A stretch of 64,000 nucleotides of DNA, taken from NCBI GenBank assembly GCA_017854535.1, contig JAFMHL010000005.1:1-64000 (forward strand), read 5' to 3'. A program made the position numbers and the translations under genes. The DNA is from Nitratireductor sp. (GTDB lineage: Bacteria > Pseudomonadota > Alphaproteobacteria > Rhizobiales > Rhizobiaceae). The first letter of the stretch is position 1, and each line of letters opens with the position of its first letter. A model generated the notes under the pieces. It worked only from the letters and a program-made list of their open reading frames with translations, made no database searches and was not told the DNA's origin. Positions 1-9,724 of the stretch are shown one piece after another.

Positions 1-282
1 CCGGATTACTGGACCATCTGTTTTCGAAGAGTAGGAAGTTTCAGCGCCAAGGGAAATCCTTTCGGATGCCCAATCGCCGACAGGGTGCAGTCAAAGCATC
101 TCATAAAAATCAACATTATGGTGTTTTGTCTGCACCCTGTTTTCGTATTCTTAAACCGCTGGTGTTTTGCACCGAGCGAACGGATGGGCTTGCCCGCTCT
201 CAGCATCTCGCTTCGCAAGTTGCCTGCCGTGGCTTCGACTGCGCTTCGCTTGTCTTGAGTGAATACTTTATCGCACGTCGTC

Positions 283-315
283 ATCGTCGGAGAAGCGCAG
301 CGCACATCCGACGAT
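283..315. repeat. Perfect 9-bp inverted repeat, 15-nt loop
   Basis: Arms ATCGTCGGA (283-291) and TCCGACGAT (307-315) are perfectly complementary around a 15-base loop. No T-run follows, so it is not a standard intrinsic terminator. It may be an intergenic palindromic repeat or the remnant of a mobile element end. I cannot assign a family. Confidence 0.5.
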
Positions 316-368
316 CCATACCGTTATCCATCTGCGTCCAATGAATTCCGAAACATCACAGAATGGAG

Positions 369-410
369 CCTCGGGTCAGGCTCGAGGATGACGAGGATGA
401 CGAGGATAAC
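369..410. repeat. Imperfect CCTCG/CGAGG palindrome plus three 9-bp tandem units
   Basis: An imperfect palindrome with CCTCG and CGAGG ends (369-387) runs into three consecutive 9-mers GAGGATGAC, GAGGATGAC, GAGGATAAC (384-410). The composition resembles short palindromic repeats common between alphaproteobacterial genes. The family assignment is an inference from memory and was not checked by search. Confidence 0.5.
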
Positions 411-530
411 CAACACTCACCTCGCCCCACCGCAAAATCAATAGCCCTGTTCGTTTTTCAACCTTCCAATTGACGCTAAACCCTGTTTGCTGCACCAATT
501 CGATATCGAATTAATTTTCAGGATAATCTT

Positions 531-2960
531 ATGAAATCTCATGCGCGTGTGGTGGTTATTGGTGGCGGTGTTGTCGGGTGTTCGGTTCTTTATCACCTCA
601 CCAAATTTGGCTGGAACGATGTAATGCTCGTCGAGCGGTCCGAGCTTACTTCCGGTTCCACCTGGCATGCGGCTGGCGGTTTTCATACCCTCAACGCCGA
701 CACCAATATGGCAGCGCTGCAGGGATACACCATCAAACTGTATCGCGAACTTGAAGAACTCACAGGCATGTCCTGTGGATTGCACCATGTGGGCGGGATA
801 ACATTGGCTGGCAATCGGGACCGGATGGATTACCTCGTCGCAGAACACGCCAAACACAAATATATGGGCTTGGAAACCCACATCGTAACTCCAGCTGAAA
901 TTCGAGAGTTGTCACCGATCACCAATACCGAAGGCGTTATTGGCGGGTTGTTCGATCCATTGGATGGCCATCTCGACCCATCCGGCACCACCCATGCCTA
1001 TGCCAAAGCCGCACGCATGGCTGGCGCTGAAATTGTGCTGCGTAATCCGGTTCTCGAATTAAACCCTCGCCCAGACGGCTCTTGGGATGTAGTAACAGAA
1101 CAAGGGACAATCCATGCCGAGCATGTGGTCAATGCGGCTGGTCTTTGGGCCCGCGAAGTTGGCGAAATGGCAGGTGTGTATTTCCCGCTTCACCCCATGG
1201 AGCACCAATATCTCATTACTGAGGAAACGCCGGAAGTCTATGACCGCGCCGAGGAACTGCCCCATGTGATGGATCCTGAAGGGGAAAGTTATCTGCGCCA
1301 AGAAGGTCGCGGCCTTTGCATCGGATTCTACGAGCAGCAATGCGATCACTGGGCGCTTAATGGCACTCCAAAAGACTTCGGTCATGAGTTGCTAAACGAC
1401 AATCTCGACCGCATCGGCACATCGCTAGAATTTGCCTTCAAACGTTTTCCCGTGTTGGAGCGCGCTGGCATCAAAAAGATCATCAATGGCCCGTTCACCT
1501 TCGCGGCAGATGGCAATCCGCTGGTTGGTCCGGTTCCCGGCCTTAAGAACTTCTGGTCAGCTTGCGCTGTGATGGCTGGCTTTTCCCAAGGCGGTGGCGT
1601 TGGCCTAACACTGGCCGAATGGATGGTCGAAGGCGAAGCATCCCGCGACGTGCATGCCCTGGATGTTGCGCGTTTCGGCGATTGGATTACCCCCGGTTAC
1701 ACACGGGCAAAAGCCAAAGAGTTTTACCAGCGCCGCTTTTCGGTCTCTTATCCCAATGAAGAACTGCCAGCCGCCCGCCCCCATCAAACAACACCTGCTC
1801 ATGCCATATGGAAAGATCAACGGGCAGTATTTGGCGCAGCCTATGGCATGGAGGCAGTCAACTATTTCGCACCCGAAGGTCAGCCTTTGGAGGAAACCCC
1901 AAGCTTCCACCGCTCCAATGCTTTCCCGGTTGTTGCGGAAGAATGCAGAACAGTTCGCGAAGCCGTTGGCATCAATGAGATCCACAATTTTGGGAAATAC
2001 TTGATCAAAGGACACGGCGCGCGCGCATGGTTGGACTGGATCATGGCTGGGCGCATTCCCAAACAAGGCCGCCTGTCCCTCACCCCTATGCTTTCGCCAA
2101 AGGGTAAGCTGATCGGCGATTTCACGGTTTCTTGCTTGAGCGAAACCGAGTTTCAGGTAACAGCCTCTTTCGGCATGCAAGCATCCCATATGCGCTGGTT
2201 TGAACAACATTTACCCGATGATGGCAGCGTCACGATCCAGAATATTTCGACACGCCGACTGGGCTTTCAAATTGCGGGTCCAAAAGCGAAAGAGCTTTTA
2301 GCGAAAGTAGCATTTCAACCGGTGGAAGACATTAAGTTTCTGGATGTGAAACATATTGATATCGGGACAATCCGCGCATTGGTTCAACGGGTTTCTTACA
2401 CGGGCGATCTCGGCTTCGAGATATATTGTAACGCTGATGAACAAACCACACTATACGGGATTTTGGTGGAAGCTGGAAAACAGTTCGCCATGAAGCCATT
2501 CGGCATGCGCGCCATGATGAGCCTGCGCCTAGAAAAAGGGTTTGGGTCTTGGGCGCGTGAATTCCGGCCTGACTATATGCCCGGCGAGGTCGGCATGGAC
2601 CGTTTTATTTCCTGGAAAAAGAATGCGGACTTTATTGGTCGAGCAGCAGCAGAAAAAGAGCGCAGCGAAGGCTCACCGCGCAAACTGGTCACCATGATCG
2701 TCGATAGCGATCCAACCGATATGGACCAAGGGGATGTATGGGGCTATGAGCCAATTTTCCTCGATGACAAAGTTATCGGCTTCGTGACATCAGGCGGCTA
2801 TGCCCACTACTCCAAAAAATCAGTCGCCTTTGGATTGGTTCCAACCGAAATGACAATAGAAGGCCAAAAATTCCAAATCGAGATTTTGGGTGAGCGCCGA
2901 AATGCCGTCACTTACACAGGCGATCTGGTCGATCCAGACGGATCAAGAATGCGGGGTTAG
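531..2960 (+). CDS. DMGDH/sarcosine dehydrogenase-type FAD oxidoreductase with GcvT domains
   Basis: An 809-residue two-part enzyme. The N-terminal DAO/FAD domain begins with a GGGVVG dinucleotide fold (about residues 7-40). TWHAAG follows at 44-49; its His46 matches the histidine that carries covalent FAD in mammalian dimethylglycine and sarcosine dehydrogenases. The C-terminal half (about 430-805) is GcvT/aminomethyltransferase-like, which in the family binds tetrahydrofolate and captures the methyl carbon as 5,10-methylene-THF. The length matches the family. AGGA (520-523) sits 7 bases before the ATG. The gene stands alone and ends at a bidirectional terminator. The substrate (dimethylglycine, sarcosine or another N-methyl amine) cannot be read from sequence. 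It is one of three paralogues in the window; the others lie in the 30-38 kb operon. Confidence 0.9.
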   Translation: MKSHARVVVIGGGVVGCSVLYHLTKFGWNDVMLVERSELTSGSTWHAAGGFHTLNADTNMAALQGYTIKLYRELEELTGMSCGLHHVGGITLAGNRDRMDYLVAEHAKHKYMGLETHIVTPAEIRELSPITNTEGVIGGLFDPLDGHLDPSGTTHAYAKAARMAGAEIVLRNPVLELNPRPDGSWDVVTEQGTIHAEHVVNAAGLWAREVGEMAGVYFPLHPMEHQYLITEETPEVYDRAEELPHVMDPEGESYLRQEGRGLCIGFYEQQCDHWALNGTPKDFGHELLNDNLDRIGTSLEFAFKRFPVLERAGIKKIINGPFTFAADGNPLVGPVPGLKNFWSACAVMAGFSQGGGVGLTLAEWMVEGEASRDVHALDVARFGDWITPGYTRAKAKEFYQRRFSVSYPNEELPAARPHQTTPAHAIWKDQRAVFGAAYGMEAVNYFAPEGQPLEETPSFHRSNAFPVVAEECRTVREAVGINEIHNFGKYLIKGHGARAWLDWIMAGRIPKQGRLSLTPMLSPKGKLIGDFTVSCLSETEFQVTASFGMQASHMRWFEQHLPDDGSVTIQNISTRRLGFQIAGPKAKELLAKVAFQPVEDIKFLDVKHIDIGTIRALVQRVSYTGDLGFEIYCNADEQTTLYGILVEAGKQFAMKPFGMRAMMSLRLEKGFGSWAREFRPDYMPGEVGMDRFISWKKNADFIGRAAAEKERSEGSPRKLVTMIVDSDPTDMDQGDVWGYEPIFLDDKVIGFVTSGGYAHYSKKSVAFGLVPTEMTIEGQKFQIEILGERRNAVTYTGDLVDPDGSRMRG

Positions 2961-2970
2961 CAAACAAAAA

Positions 2971-2994
2971 AAGGCGGGAATCAACCCGCCTTTT
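2971..2994. terminator. Bidirectional intrinsic terminator between DMGDH gene and tupA
   Basis: Perfect 8-bp stem AAGGCGGG (2971-2978) / CCCGCCTT (2985-2992) with loop AATCAA. It has an A-run on its left and a T-run on its right, so it can stop transcripts from both convergent genes. Confidence 0.85.
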
Positions 2995-3014
2995 GTATCT
3001 CTTATCCGCTTAAC

Positions 3015-3872
3015 TTAATTCAGAGCATTTTGAGCGTTCGGGAAAAACACCTGTTCACCATCAATTCTATATTCGCCAATTGCTTGTTGACCTTCTTTTG
3101 AAGTTACCCAATTTACAAATTTTCCAGCAAGATCCGTTTTCACATTGGGGCATTTATCTGCAGACACAGCGATAACGCCATACTGATTCAGCAAAGGTGG
3201 CAATCCCTCAACTGAAACTACAAATCCTTGTTTATTGCCGTATTTCGCCCAGGTGGAGCGGTCGGTCAATGCATAGGCATTTTTACCGATGGCCACATTC
3301 AAGGTTTTGCCCATGCCTGAGCCTGTTTCCAGATACCATTCACCGCTAAATGGTTTTGGGTCGACATTCGCCAATTTCCATAATTTCAATTCGGCTTTGT
3401 GCGTGCCGGAATCATCGCCTCGCGATGCAAAGAAAGATTTAGAATTTGAAATGTTTTGAAGTGCCAGCTCAATATCCTTCAAGCCATTAATTTTTGCAGG
3501 ATCATCTTTTGGCCCGACTATCACGAAATCATTATACATCACGTCAAAGCGCTTGATGCCAAAGCCATCTGCAACAAACTTTTCTTCATCTGGCTTAGAA
3601 TGAACCAGCAAAACGTCACCATTACAGTCAGCCGCATTCTTTATCGCCTGCCCGGTCCCTACAGAAACCACCCTCACTTCTATTCCAGATGATTTCTGAA
3701 ACACTGGCAAAATAAAATCGTAGAGCCCAGAGTCTCGTGTCGATGTTGTGGATTGAATGGTGATAAAGTCTTCAGCACTTGCCATTGTTAACGAAGCACA
3801 AATAGCAGAAACAACGATAATACCGACACCAAATGCACTGGAAAGGCGAGGCCAAAGGTTTCTTAAAAGCAT
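3015..3872 (-). CDS. tupA: Tungstate-binding periplasmic protein
   Basis: A 285-residue substrate-binding protein with an N-terminal signal peptide (hydrophobic stretch about 13-32 ending at AEDF). The mature start carries a TTSTRDSGL motif, the anion-binding signature of the TupA/WtpA-like tungstate group. The body is a periplasmic binding protein type 2 fold ending in a long KEGQQAIGEY helix region. GGAG lies 7 bases before the ATG, inside the end of the upstream ATPase gene. It forms an operon with the permease and ATPase genes, in the order permease-ATPase-binding protein. Tungstate over molybdate is inferred from the TupA family. Tungsto- or molybdo-enzymes such as formate dehydrogenase are plausible consumers, but none is in the window. 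Confidence 0.88.
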   Translation of the reverse strand: MLLRNLWPRLSSAFGVGIIVVSAICASLTMASAEDFITIQSTTSTRDSGLYDFILPVFQKSSGIEVRVVSVGTGQAIKNAADCNGDVLLVHSKPDEEKFVADGFGIKRFDVMYNDFVIVGPKDDPAKINGLKDIELALQNISNSKSFFASRGDDSGTHKAELKLWKLANVDPKPFSGEWYLETGSGMGKTLNVAIGKNAYALTDRSTWAKYGNKQGFVVSVEGLPPLLNQYGVIAVSADKCPNVKTDLAGKFVNWVTSKEGQQAIGEYRIDGEQVFFPNAQNALN

Positions 3873-3875
3873 TCG

Positions 3876-4592
3876 TTACTCCGAAATGAATTTCTTGGCT
3901 TCTTCGCATTCTGGATTATTAAAGAAACTCAAAGAAGATTGTTGGGAAAGGATTTTTCCCTGATGTAGAAATATGATATTATCAGCCAATCGTCTAGCTT
4001 GATTGAGATTATGGGTGACTAAAATTACCGGCACCCCAGTTCCGCTCAAAGATTTGATCGTTTGTTCGATTGCAGCAGTTGATTCTGGATCAAGACTTGC
4101 CGTTGGCTCATCTAAAATCGCAATCTGCGGCGAGACAATCAACATACGTGCCAAGGAAAGTCGCTGGCGCTCACCTCCTGATAACACCCGCGCTGACGAG
4201 TGCGTAATATGAGTTAAACCAGCTTTCTCAAGCGCAGCATCCGCCTTTGTCGATGCATCCTGCTTACTCCAACCAAATGACAGCAGTGGAAATTCAAGAT
4301 TAGCTTTTGCAGAGCGCCGAAGTAAAACCGCGTTCTGTTTCATATAGCCAAATTTTTTATAATCTGCGCGCTCAATGGAAGCACCGTTCCAACGAACAAG
4401 CCCCAGATCAGGCTTTACCAATCCACTAAGCACTTTCAGCAATAGAGATTTACCTGCGCCGTTGTGACCCAAAATACAGGTAACGCCCTGCTTGCCGAGT
4501 TTGACATGGTCGACATCAAGCAAAACACGTCCGTCCCTAACAACGCTAAGACCACTTCCCTCGAGGGGAAGAATTGTGGATGTCTTATCCAT
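3876..4592 (-). CDS. tupC: Tungstate ABC transporter ATPase
   Basis: The ATPase subunit: Walker A GHNGAGKS, signature LSGGERQR, Walker B IAILDEP and a switch His in VTHN. The chosen ATG at 4592 (MDKTS) gives 238 residues and overlaps the permease stop by 8 bases, with an AAAGG ribosome binding site 8-9 bases upstream. An upstream in-frame start at 4637 would add 15 unlikely residues inside the permease gene. The stop lies 3 bases before tupA. Single-domain ABC ATPases of Tup systems are usually 200-250 residues, so this length is normal. Confidence 0.87.
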   Translation of the reverse strand: MDKTSTILPLEGSGLSVVRDGRVLLDVDHVKLGKQGVTCILGHNGAGKSLLLKVLSGLVKPDLGLVRWNGASIERADYKKFGYMKQNAVLLRRSAKANLEFPLLSFGWSKQDASTKADAALEKAGLTHITHSSARVLSGGERQRLSLARMLIVSPQIAILDEPTASLDPESTAAIEQTIKSLSGTGVPVILVTHNLNQARRLADNIIFLHQGKILSQQSSLSFFNNPECEEAKKFISE

Positions 4593-5292
4593 AGCGTGAG
4601 GCCTTTGCTGTGTAACGCATGGCATATAGCGAGGCATTGATGATCAGGGAAATTCCAATCAAGACGATACCAAGTCCGAGTGCAATGGCCAGATTTCCTC
4701 TTGAGGTTTCCAATGCAATGGTCGTCGTCATGACGCGGGTCAAATGATCAATATTACCCCCGACAATCAACACAGCTCCTACTTCGGCCATGGCCCGGCC
4801 AAGGCCAGCTAAAATAGCAGTAAGCAGCGCATAACGCGCCTCCCATATAAGCGTCTTTAAGATTTCTGTTTTACCAAGGCCGAAGAGCTTGAATTGCTCC
4901 GTATATTCTTCATTCATTTCCTCCAATGCCTGCCGTGACAAGGCAGCCACAATGGGTGTCACCAAAACAGCCTGCGCAAGGATCATAGCCGTTGGCGTAT
5001 ATAGCAACTGCAACACCCCTAATGGGCCATTGGCCGATAGAATGAGATATAAAATGAGACCCACCACAACAGGCGGCATGCCCATCAACGTATTGACCAG
5101 AACATTGATTACCGCCCTGCCGCGAAAGGGCGTACTTGCCAACAATGCCCCAAGCGGGATGCCGATAAGGCAGGCAAATATCAGTGCCGTAAAACTGACT
5201 TTCAGCGACAATCCGATGATCTCATATAGATCAGCATCGAACCGCAAGAGCAGGCCAAACGCATCCCAAAAGGTGTTAGACAATTCCTGCAT
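4585..5292 (-). CDS. tupB: Tungstate ABC transporter permease
   Basis: A 235-residue inner-membrane permease of the binding-protein-dependent (MetI-like) fold with about five hydrophobic segments. The cytoplasmic coupling loop reads LGLGKTEILKTLIWEA, the EAA-type motif that contacts the ATPase. It is first in the tupB-tupC-tupA order on the minus strand. The aminotransferase gene upstream ends only 14 bases away, so co-transcription with it is possible. Confidence 0.86.
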   Translation of the reverse strand: MQELSNTFWDAFGLLLRFDADLYEIIGLSLKVSFTALIFACLIGIPLGALLASTPFRGRAVINVLVNTLMGMPPVVVGLILYLILSANGPLGVLQLLYTPTAMILAQAVLVTPIVAALSRQALEEMNEEYTEQFKLFGLGKTEILKTLIWEARYALLTAILAGLGRAMAEVGAVLIVGGNIDHLTRVMTTTIALETSRGNLAIALGLGIVLIGISLIINASLYAMRYTAKASRYG

Positions 5293-5306
5293 TCAAAGGA
5301 TTCCAC

Positions 5307-6590
5307 TCAACGGTCTTGGCGCAACATTGCAATATTTCGGGATACGCTTTCCAAGGTTTCGTCAATCTCTCCGCTGTGGTTGTAATTTGCAATACCAATT
5401 CGCACGACGCCGTGGTCAGGATTAATGCCCAATTGATGCACAACTTCCCACGCATAGTTATGACCTGACCAGCAGAAAATACCTTCTTGATTCAGCCGGG
5501 AAACCAAGGTTTCGGGAACAATATCATCCATCGTAAACGAAATTGTTGGAACGCGATGAGCGAACCGAGAAGGATCCGTTATACCATGGATCGTAACACC
5601 TCGAACTTGTCCGAGCCCCTCGATCAACTGCCGGGCCAAGCCAATTTCCTCGGCAACGCCAGTCTCAAAGGCTTTGTTGATCTGCAGACGTCTTGCGCCA
5701 CTCTCTCCCAATTTCCCGCCAAGTTCAGCAAAATAATCAACGCAGGCAGTTAGTCCGGCAACAAGTTCAATTTGCGGTGTTCCAGTCTCAAAACGGTGTG
5801 GCAGGCCGTCATCCGAGCAACGACATTTGTATGGATCAAGCGTTTCCAAAACAGCGCGTCGACCATATAGAACACCGAGATGGGGACCAAAAAACTTATA
5901 CGATGAGCAAACAAGAAAATCACAGTCCAATGCTTTAACATCAACAAACCCATGAGGCGCGAACTGAACCGCGTCCACATAGGTCAGAACTCCGGCACTC
6001 TTTGCAATTGCAGCCAGTTTGGCAACTTCGTTTACAGAACCTGTGAGATTGCTGGAATAATTTAACGCCAAAATCTTAGTCTTTTCAGTAATCAAAGCAG
6101 ATAACGCTTCGCACTCAACCTGCCAACTATCCTGATTGAATGGCAACTTCTTGATCACGAGACCAAGATCTTCAGCCAGTTGCAGCCAAGGTGAAACATT
6201 TCCCTCATGCTCCATCTGTGTGACAATAATTTCATCACCAGCTTTCAAGCCGACACCATTCAGACGATGGCCAATCATCCGTGAAAAATGATAAGTCAGC
6301 GATGTCATGTTAGGGCCAATGATCATCTCTTCAGGCGTACAACCCAGAAAATCAGCCATTGCTTGATGGCCTTGATTTATGACCTCCTCGGCAGCCACAC
6401 TGGTTGCGAATTCGCCACCAAGATTGGCATTTGAAAAAAGCACAGTCTCATAAATTGCAGTAGCAACAGACTTTGGCACCTGCGTTCCCGCTGGATTATC
6501 AAGATAAATCCGACGCTGGTCCCTGTCCCTCACACTTAAAGACGGAAATTGCTCCCGAACCCATTCAACCGGAAAAGCAGATTGTTTCAT
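5307..6590 (-). CDS. Class V aminotransferase, cysteine-desulfurase-like
   Basis: A 427-residue PLP enzyme of fold type I, class V (NifS/SufS/CsdA-like). The Schiff-base lysine is Lys232 in CSSYKFFGPHLG, and the phosphate-binding region includes GTPQIE. Near the C-terminus FCWSGHNYA holds a cysteine, but not in the clear catalytic-loop context of true IscS or SufS, so desulfurase activity is uncertain. This subgroup is usually annotated cysteine desulfurase-like with unknown substrate. It lies 14 bases upstream of tupB on the same strand and 26 bases downstream of glpK, so it may belong to a longer leftward transcript. Confidence 0.75.
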   Translation of the reverse strand: MKQSAFPVEWVREQFPSLSVRDRDQRRIYLDNPAGTQVPKSVATAIYETVLFSNANLGGEFATSVAAEEVINQGHQAMADFLGCTPEEMIIGPNMTSLTYHFSRMIGHRLNGVGLKAGDEIIVTQMEHEGNVSPWLQLAEDLGLVIKKLPFNQDSWQVECEALSALITEKTKILALNYSSNLTGSVNEVAKLAAIAKSAGVLTYVDAVQFAPHGFVDVKALDCDFLVCSSYKFFGPHLGVLYGRRAVLETLDPYKCRCSDDGLPHRFETGTPQIELVAGLTACVDYFAELGGKLGESGARRLQINKAFETGVAEEIGLARQLIEGLGQVRGVTIHGITDPSRFAHRVPTISFTMDDIVPETLVSRLNQEGIFCWSGHNYAWEVVHQLGINPDHGVVRIGIANYNHSGEIDETLESVSRNIAMLRQDR

Positions 6591-6616
6591 TCAGTTTTTC
6601 CTAACATCATTTCTTT

Positions 6617-8110
6617 TTAACCAACCAAAGTGCGCGAGACGGCATCGCGCCAACCTGCAAGTTTTCTGGATCGTTCAGTCTTTTTCATTTTTGGCTTAAA
6701 CCTGACATCCCTTGCCCAGGTTTTCGCAAAGCCTTTTTGATCAGGCCAAATGCCCGCTCGCGATGCTGCAAGCCAAGCAACGCCCAGTGCTGTTGTTTCC
6801 AGCATGACGGGCCTGTCCACGGGGGCATCCAAAACATCAGCGAGAAATTGCATCGTCCAATCTGAAGCCACCATTCCCCCATCAACTCTTAAAACGGTTT
6901 TCTTGGCTTTTGCGCCCTTCCAGTCTTTCTTCATCGCATCGAGCAAATCATAGGTCTGGTAACAAACAGCTTCCAAGGTGGCTTTTGCTATTTCATTAGG
7001 CCCCGTAGCACGGGTCAATCCAAACAATGCCCCTCTTGCATTTGCATCCCAATGGGGCGCACCCAAACCAACAAAAGAAGGCACCAAATACACATCTTGA
7101 TTGGGGTCGGCCTTTGCTGCCATTTCCCCGCTTTCAGATGCCGCTTTCATAAACCCAAGTCCATCACGAAGCCATTGCACACTGGCACCAGCCATGAAGA
7201 TTGAACCCTCCAAGGCATAGGTGGTTTTACCATTCAACCGATAGGCAATCGTTGTGAGCAAGCGGTTCTTCGACGCGACACGGTCAGCCCCCGTGTTCAG
7301 AAGTGCAAAGCATCCTGTTCCATAGGTAGACTTCATCATGCCTGGCTCAAAACAGGCATTGCCAATCGTTGCAGCTTGCTGATCACCAGCCACTCCAAAG
7401 ATTGGAATTTCCGCCCCCAGAATAGATTTTTTCGTCACGCCAAAGTCGGCCGCACAATCTAGAACCTTTGGCAGAATAGCAGTTGGAACCTTTAAGATAT
7501 CAAGAAGGCTTTTGTCCCATTTGTTGGTCTTGATGTTAAACATCAAAGTTCGAGAAGCATTAGTCGCATCGCTTGCATGACTTGCCCCACCTGTCAGCCG
7601 CCAAATGAGAAAACTATCCACCGTGCCAAAAGCAATTTGCCCAGCCTCAGCTTTTTTGCGAAGTCCTTTTACGTTGTCTAGTAACCACGAAACCTTGGTT
7701 CCTGAAAAATAAGGATCAAGCAGCAGTCCAGTCTTGGCAGTGAACTTTTTCTCATGGCCTGATTTCTTCAAAGTTCCACAAAAATCCGCAGTCCTGCGAT
7801 CTTGCCAGACAATGGCTTTATGAACCGCTTTGCCAGTCTTTCTATCCCACATCACTGTGGTCTCGCGCTGGTTGGTAATGCCAATGGCGGCAATCTGGGA
7901 GGCAGCTATACCGGCTGCTTTGATCGCTGCCTTGCAAGTTGAAACAACCGTTGACCAGATCTCCTCAGGATCATGCTCTACCCATCCAGATTTCGGAAAA
8001 TATTGCTTGAACTCTTTTTGTCCAAAGCCCACGATTTGCTGCTTGTCATCGAATATTATTGCACGCGAAGACGTAGTGCCCTGATCAATCGCCAATACAT
8101 ATTTCGCCAT
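6617..8110 (-). CDS. glpK: Glycerol kinase
   Basis: FGGY-family kinase of 497 residues that phosphorylates glycerol to glycerol 3-phosphate with ATP. The N-terminal phosphate-binding motif [13 protein letters not shown] is intact. Also present are TNQRET, WQDRRT, the FGGY signature region ([10 protein letters not shown]) and RVDGGM near the C-terminus. The ATG at 8110 follows an excellent GGAGGTGA ribosome binding site; one codon upstream is a TTG. The gene follows a TRAP permease pair on the same strand, but no glpD, glpF or glpR is in the window, so the link to glycerol uptake here is unclear. Confidence 0.93.
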   Translation of the reverse strand: MAKYVLAIDQGTTSSRAIIFDDKQQIVGFGQKEFKQYFPKSGWVEHDPEEIWSTVVSTCKAAIKAAGIAASQIAAIGITNQRETTVMWDRKTGKAVHKAIVWQDRRTADFCGTLKKSGHEKKFTAKTGLLLDPYFSGTKVSWLLDNVKGLRKKAEAGQIAFGTVDSFLIWRLTGGASHASDATNASRTLMFNIKTNKWDKSLLDILKVPTAILPKVLDCAADFGVTKKSILGAEIPIFGVAGDQQAATIGNACFEPGMMKSTYGTGCFALLNTGADRVASKNRLLTTIAYRLNGKTTYALEGSIFMAGASVQWLRDGLGFMKAASESGEMAAKADPNQDVYLVPSFVGLGAPHWDANARGALFGLTRATGPNEIAKATLEAVCYQTYDLLDAMKKDWKGAKAKKTVLRVDGGMVASDWTMQFLADVLDAPVDRPVMLETTALGVAWLAASRAGIWPDQKGFAKTWARDVRFKPKMKKTERSRKLAGWRDAVSRTLVG

Positions 8111-8170
8111 CAAATCACCTCCAAAAACCTACACCAATGGACAAACACGCCATGGGGTTTCGGTCAAGGG

Positions 8171-9724
8171 CTAACCAAACATAGCATTGGGTAAAAACAA
8201 AGCAATTTGTGGAAACAGCACGACTATGGCTAACGCCAGCAATTGCAGCCCTACAAATGGAATGATCGAACGATAAATCGTTGAAGTCGCCAGTGTTGAG
8301 GGGGCCACAGATCTAAAATAGAACAAAGCCACACCAAAGGGCGGCGTTAGAAAAGAAGTTTGCAAATTAAGAGCAAACAATACCGCCAGCCAAACAGGGT
8401 CGATATCCATTGCGAGTAAAATCGGTCCAGCGATCGGAATAACGATGAAGATAATTTCAATAAATTCCAACAAAAAACCAAGCAGAAAAACAATGAGCAT
8501 CACGAAAAGCAATGCGCCCCATTTCCCCCCCGGCAAGGATGACGCAAGTTGTCCAAACAAGACATCCCCATCAAAGCCTCTGAAAACGAGTGACAATAAA
8601 GATGCCGCTAAAACGATCCCGAAGATCATACCGGAAAGATAAATAGTTTCTGACAAGACCTGTCCAAAAACCTTACAGTGAACCAGTTTCATAATTGCGA
8701 ACGCCATCGCCAAAAAAACAACCAGCGACAACAGTGTTACCCAAATGACATTCCAAAACGGGGCACCCATTCCTGCCAGGCCCAGCAATAAGAACGCACC
8801 AATCCCCAAAGGCCCGATATAACTCTTCAGCTTTCCAAGACCTGACATTGTCGTATAATCTTGTTGTATTCCCGCAAGCAGCAATGTTCCTGCCGCTCCG
8901 ATGCTCGCGGCCTCCGTTGGTGTTGCAATACCAAACAAAATGGAACCAAGAACCGCAACGATCAGAAACAAAGGGGCAAGTAGAACGCCTATATTCACAT
9001 CATTTGTTTCATTCGCTTCAAACTCGTCACTGACACTATTGGATCGTGTCTGATCTTTGCCTAAGGCCACAAAAAGATAAACCGCATACAACCCCACTAG
9101 CAATAATCCAGGCAACAAAGCTCCTGCAAAAACATCGCTAACGGTTACCGGTTCAATGGCAAATACACCCATGGCGCGCTGGGCCTCTTGGTGGGCTGAC
9201 GAAATTTGATCGGCAAGAATAATCAAAACGATAGACGGAGGAATAATTTGCCCAAGGGTTCCTGCTGAAATGACCAGACCGCTGGATAAGCGCTCCGATA
9301 TCCCTGCCCTTATGAGCGCTGGATAGGATATCGCTCCGAGCATGACAATCGTCGCGCCAACTATACCAGTGGTGGCTGCAATGAGAGTACTACCCCCCAA
9401 AACTGAAAGGCCCAGCCCCCGCTTCGATTGGCCAGCCAGTCGATTGGCAGCTAAAAGCATGCTATTGGCAAGTCCTGCCTTTTCCATCAAAATTCCCATA
9501 AAGATGAAAAGCGGCAACGCGATAAACAATTGATTGCCCATCATGCCAAAAACACGCTGGGGAAAAGCATGGAGAAATGCCGGATCGAAATTACCAGTAA
9601 CAATCCCTATTCCGGCAACAAGCAAAGGCGCGCCAGCAATAGCAAACAAGGCAGGCGTGCCTGAAAGAATAGCAGCAAACAAACTACCAAAAAGCAAAAC
9701 GAGAAAGAGCAAATGGATTTCCAT
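8171..9724 (-). CDS. TRAP transporter large permease (DctM type)
   Basis: A 517-residue integral membrane protein with a dozen or more hydrophobic segments, the family's usual topology plus a hydrophilic insert around residues 225-245. TRAP-large signatures include PLFIFMGILMEKAGL, IIPPSIVLIILAD, TPTEAASIGA and SFLTPPFGVALFY. The start at 9724 (MEIHLL) overlaps the small-permease stop as TAATG; an upstream in-frame start would add 24 polar residues. It forms the channel of a Na+- or H+-coupled uptake system. No DctP binding protein gene is adjacent, so the substrate cannot be guessed. Confidence 0.85.
   Translation of the reverse strand: MEIHLLFLVLLFGSLFAAILSGTPALFAIAGAPLLVAGIGIVTGNFDPAFLHAFPQRVFGMMGNQLFIALPLFIFMGILMEKAGLANSMLLAANRLAGQSKRGLGLSVLGGSTLIAATTGIVGATIVMLGAISYPALIRAGISERLSSGLVISAGTLGQIIPPSIVLIILADQISSAHQEAQRAMGVFAIEPVTVSDVFAGALLPGLLLVGLYAVYLFVALGKDQTRSNSVSDEFEANETNDVNIGVLLAPLFLIVAVLGSILFGIATPTEAASIGAAGTLLLAGIQQDYTTMSGLGKLKSYIGPLGIGAFLLLGLAGMGAPFWNVIWVTLLSLVVFLAMAFAIMKLVHCKVFGQVLSETIYLSGMIFGIVLAASLLSLVFRGFDGDVLFGQLASSLPGGKWGALLFVMLIVFLLGFLLEFIEIIFIVIPIAGPILLAMDIDPVWLAVLFALNLQTSFLTPPFGVALFYFRSVAPSTLATSTIYRSIIPFVGLQLLALAIVVLFPQIALFLPNAMFG

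Larger units (their letters stand above)
1..530. other. Left-edge region without a convincing gene
   Basis: About 530 bases without a credible coding region. Short open frames exist on both strands, but they have unlike composition, no ribosome binding site and no family I recognise. The stretch holds a perfect 9-bp inverted repeat near 283-315 and three tandem 9-bp units at 384-410, listed separately. The last 30 bases carry the AGGA ribosome binding site (520-523) of the oxidase that starts at 531. Confidence 0.5.

Noticed and set aside
6-305. 99-codon open frame on the minus strand at the left edge
   Set aside because: No ribosome binding site, unusual Cys/Arg-rich composition, overlaps an inverted repeat and another open frame, no family recognised.
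5307-6590. True cysteine desulfurase (IscS/SufS)
   Set aside because: The PLP lysine is present, but the catalytic cysteine loop is not convincingly conserved and no isc/suf genes are nearby.
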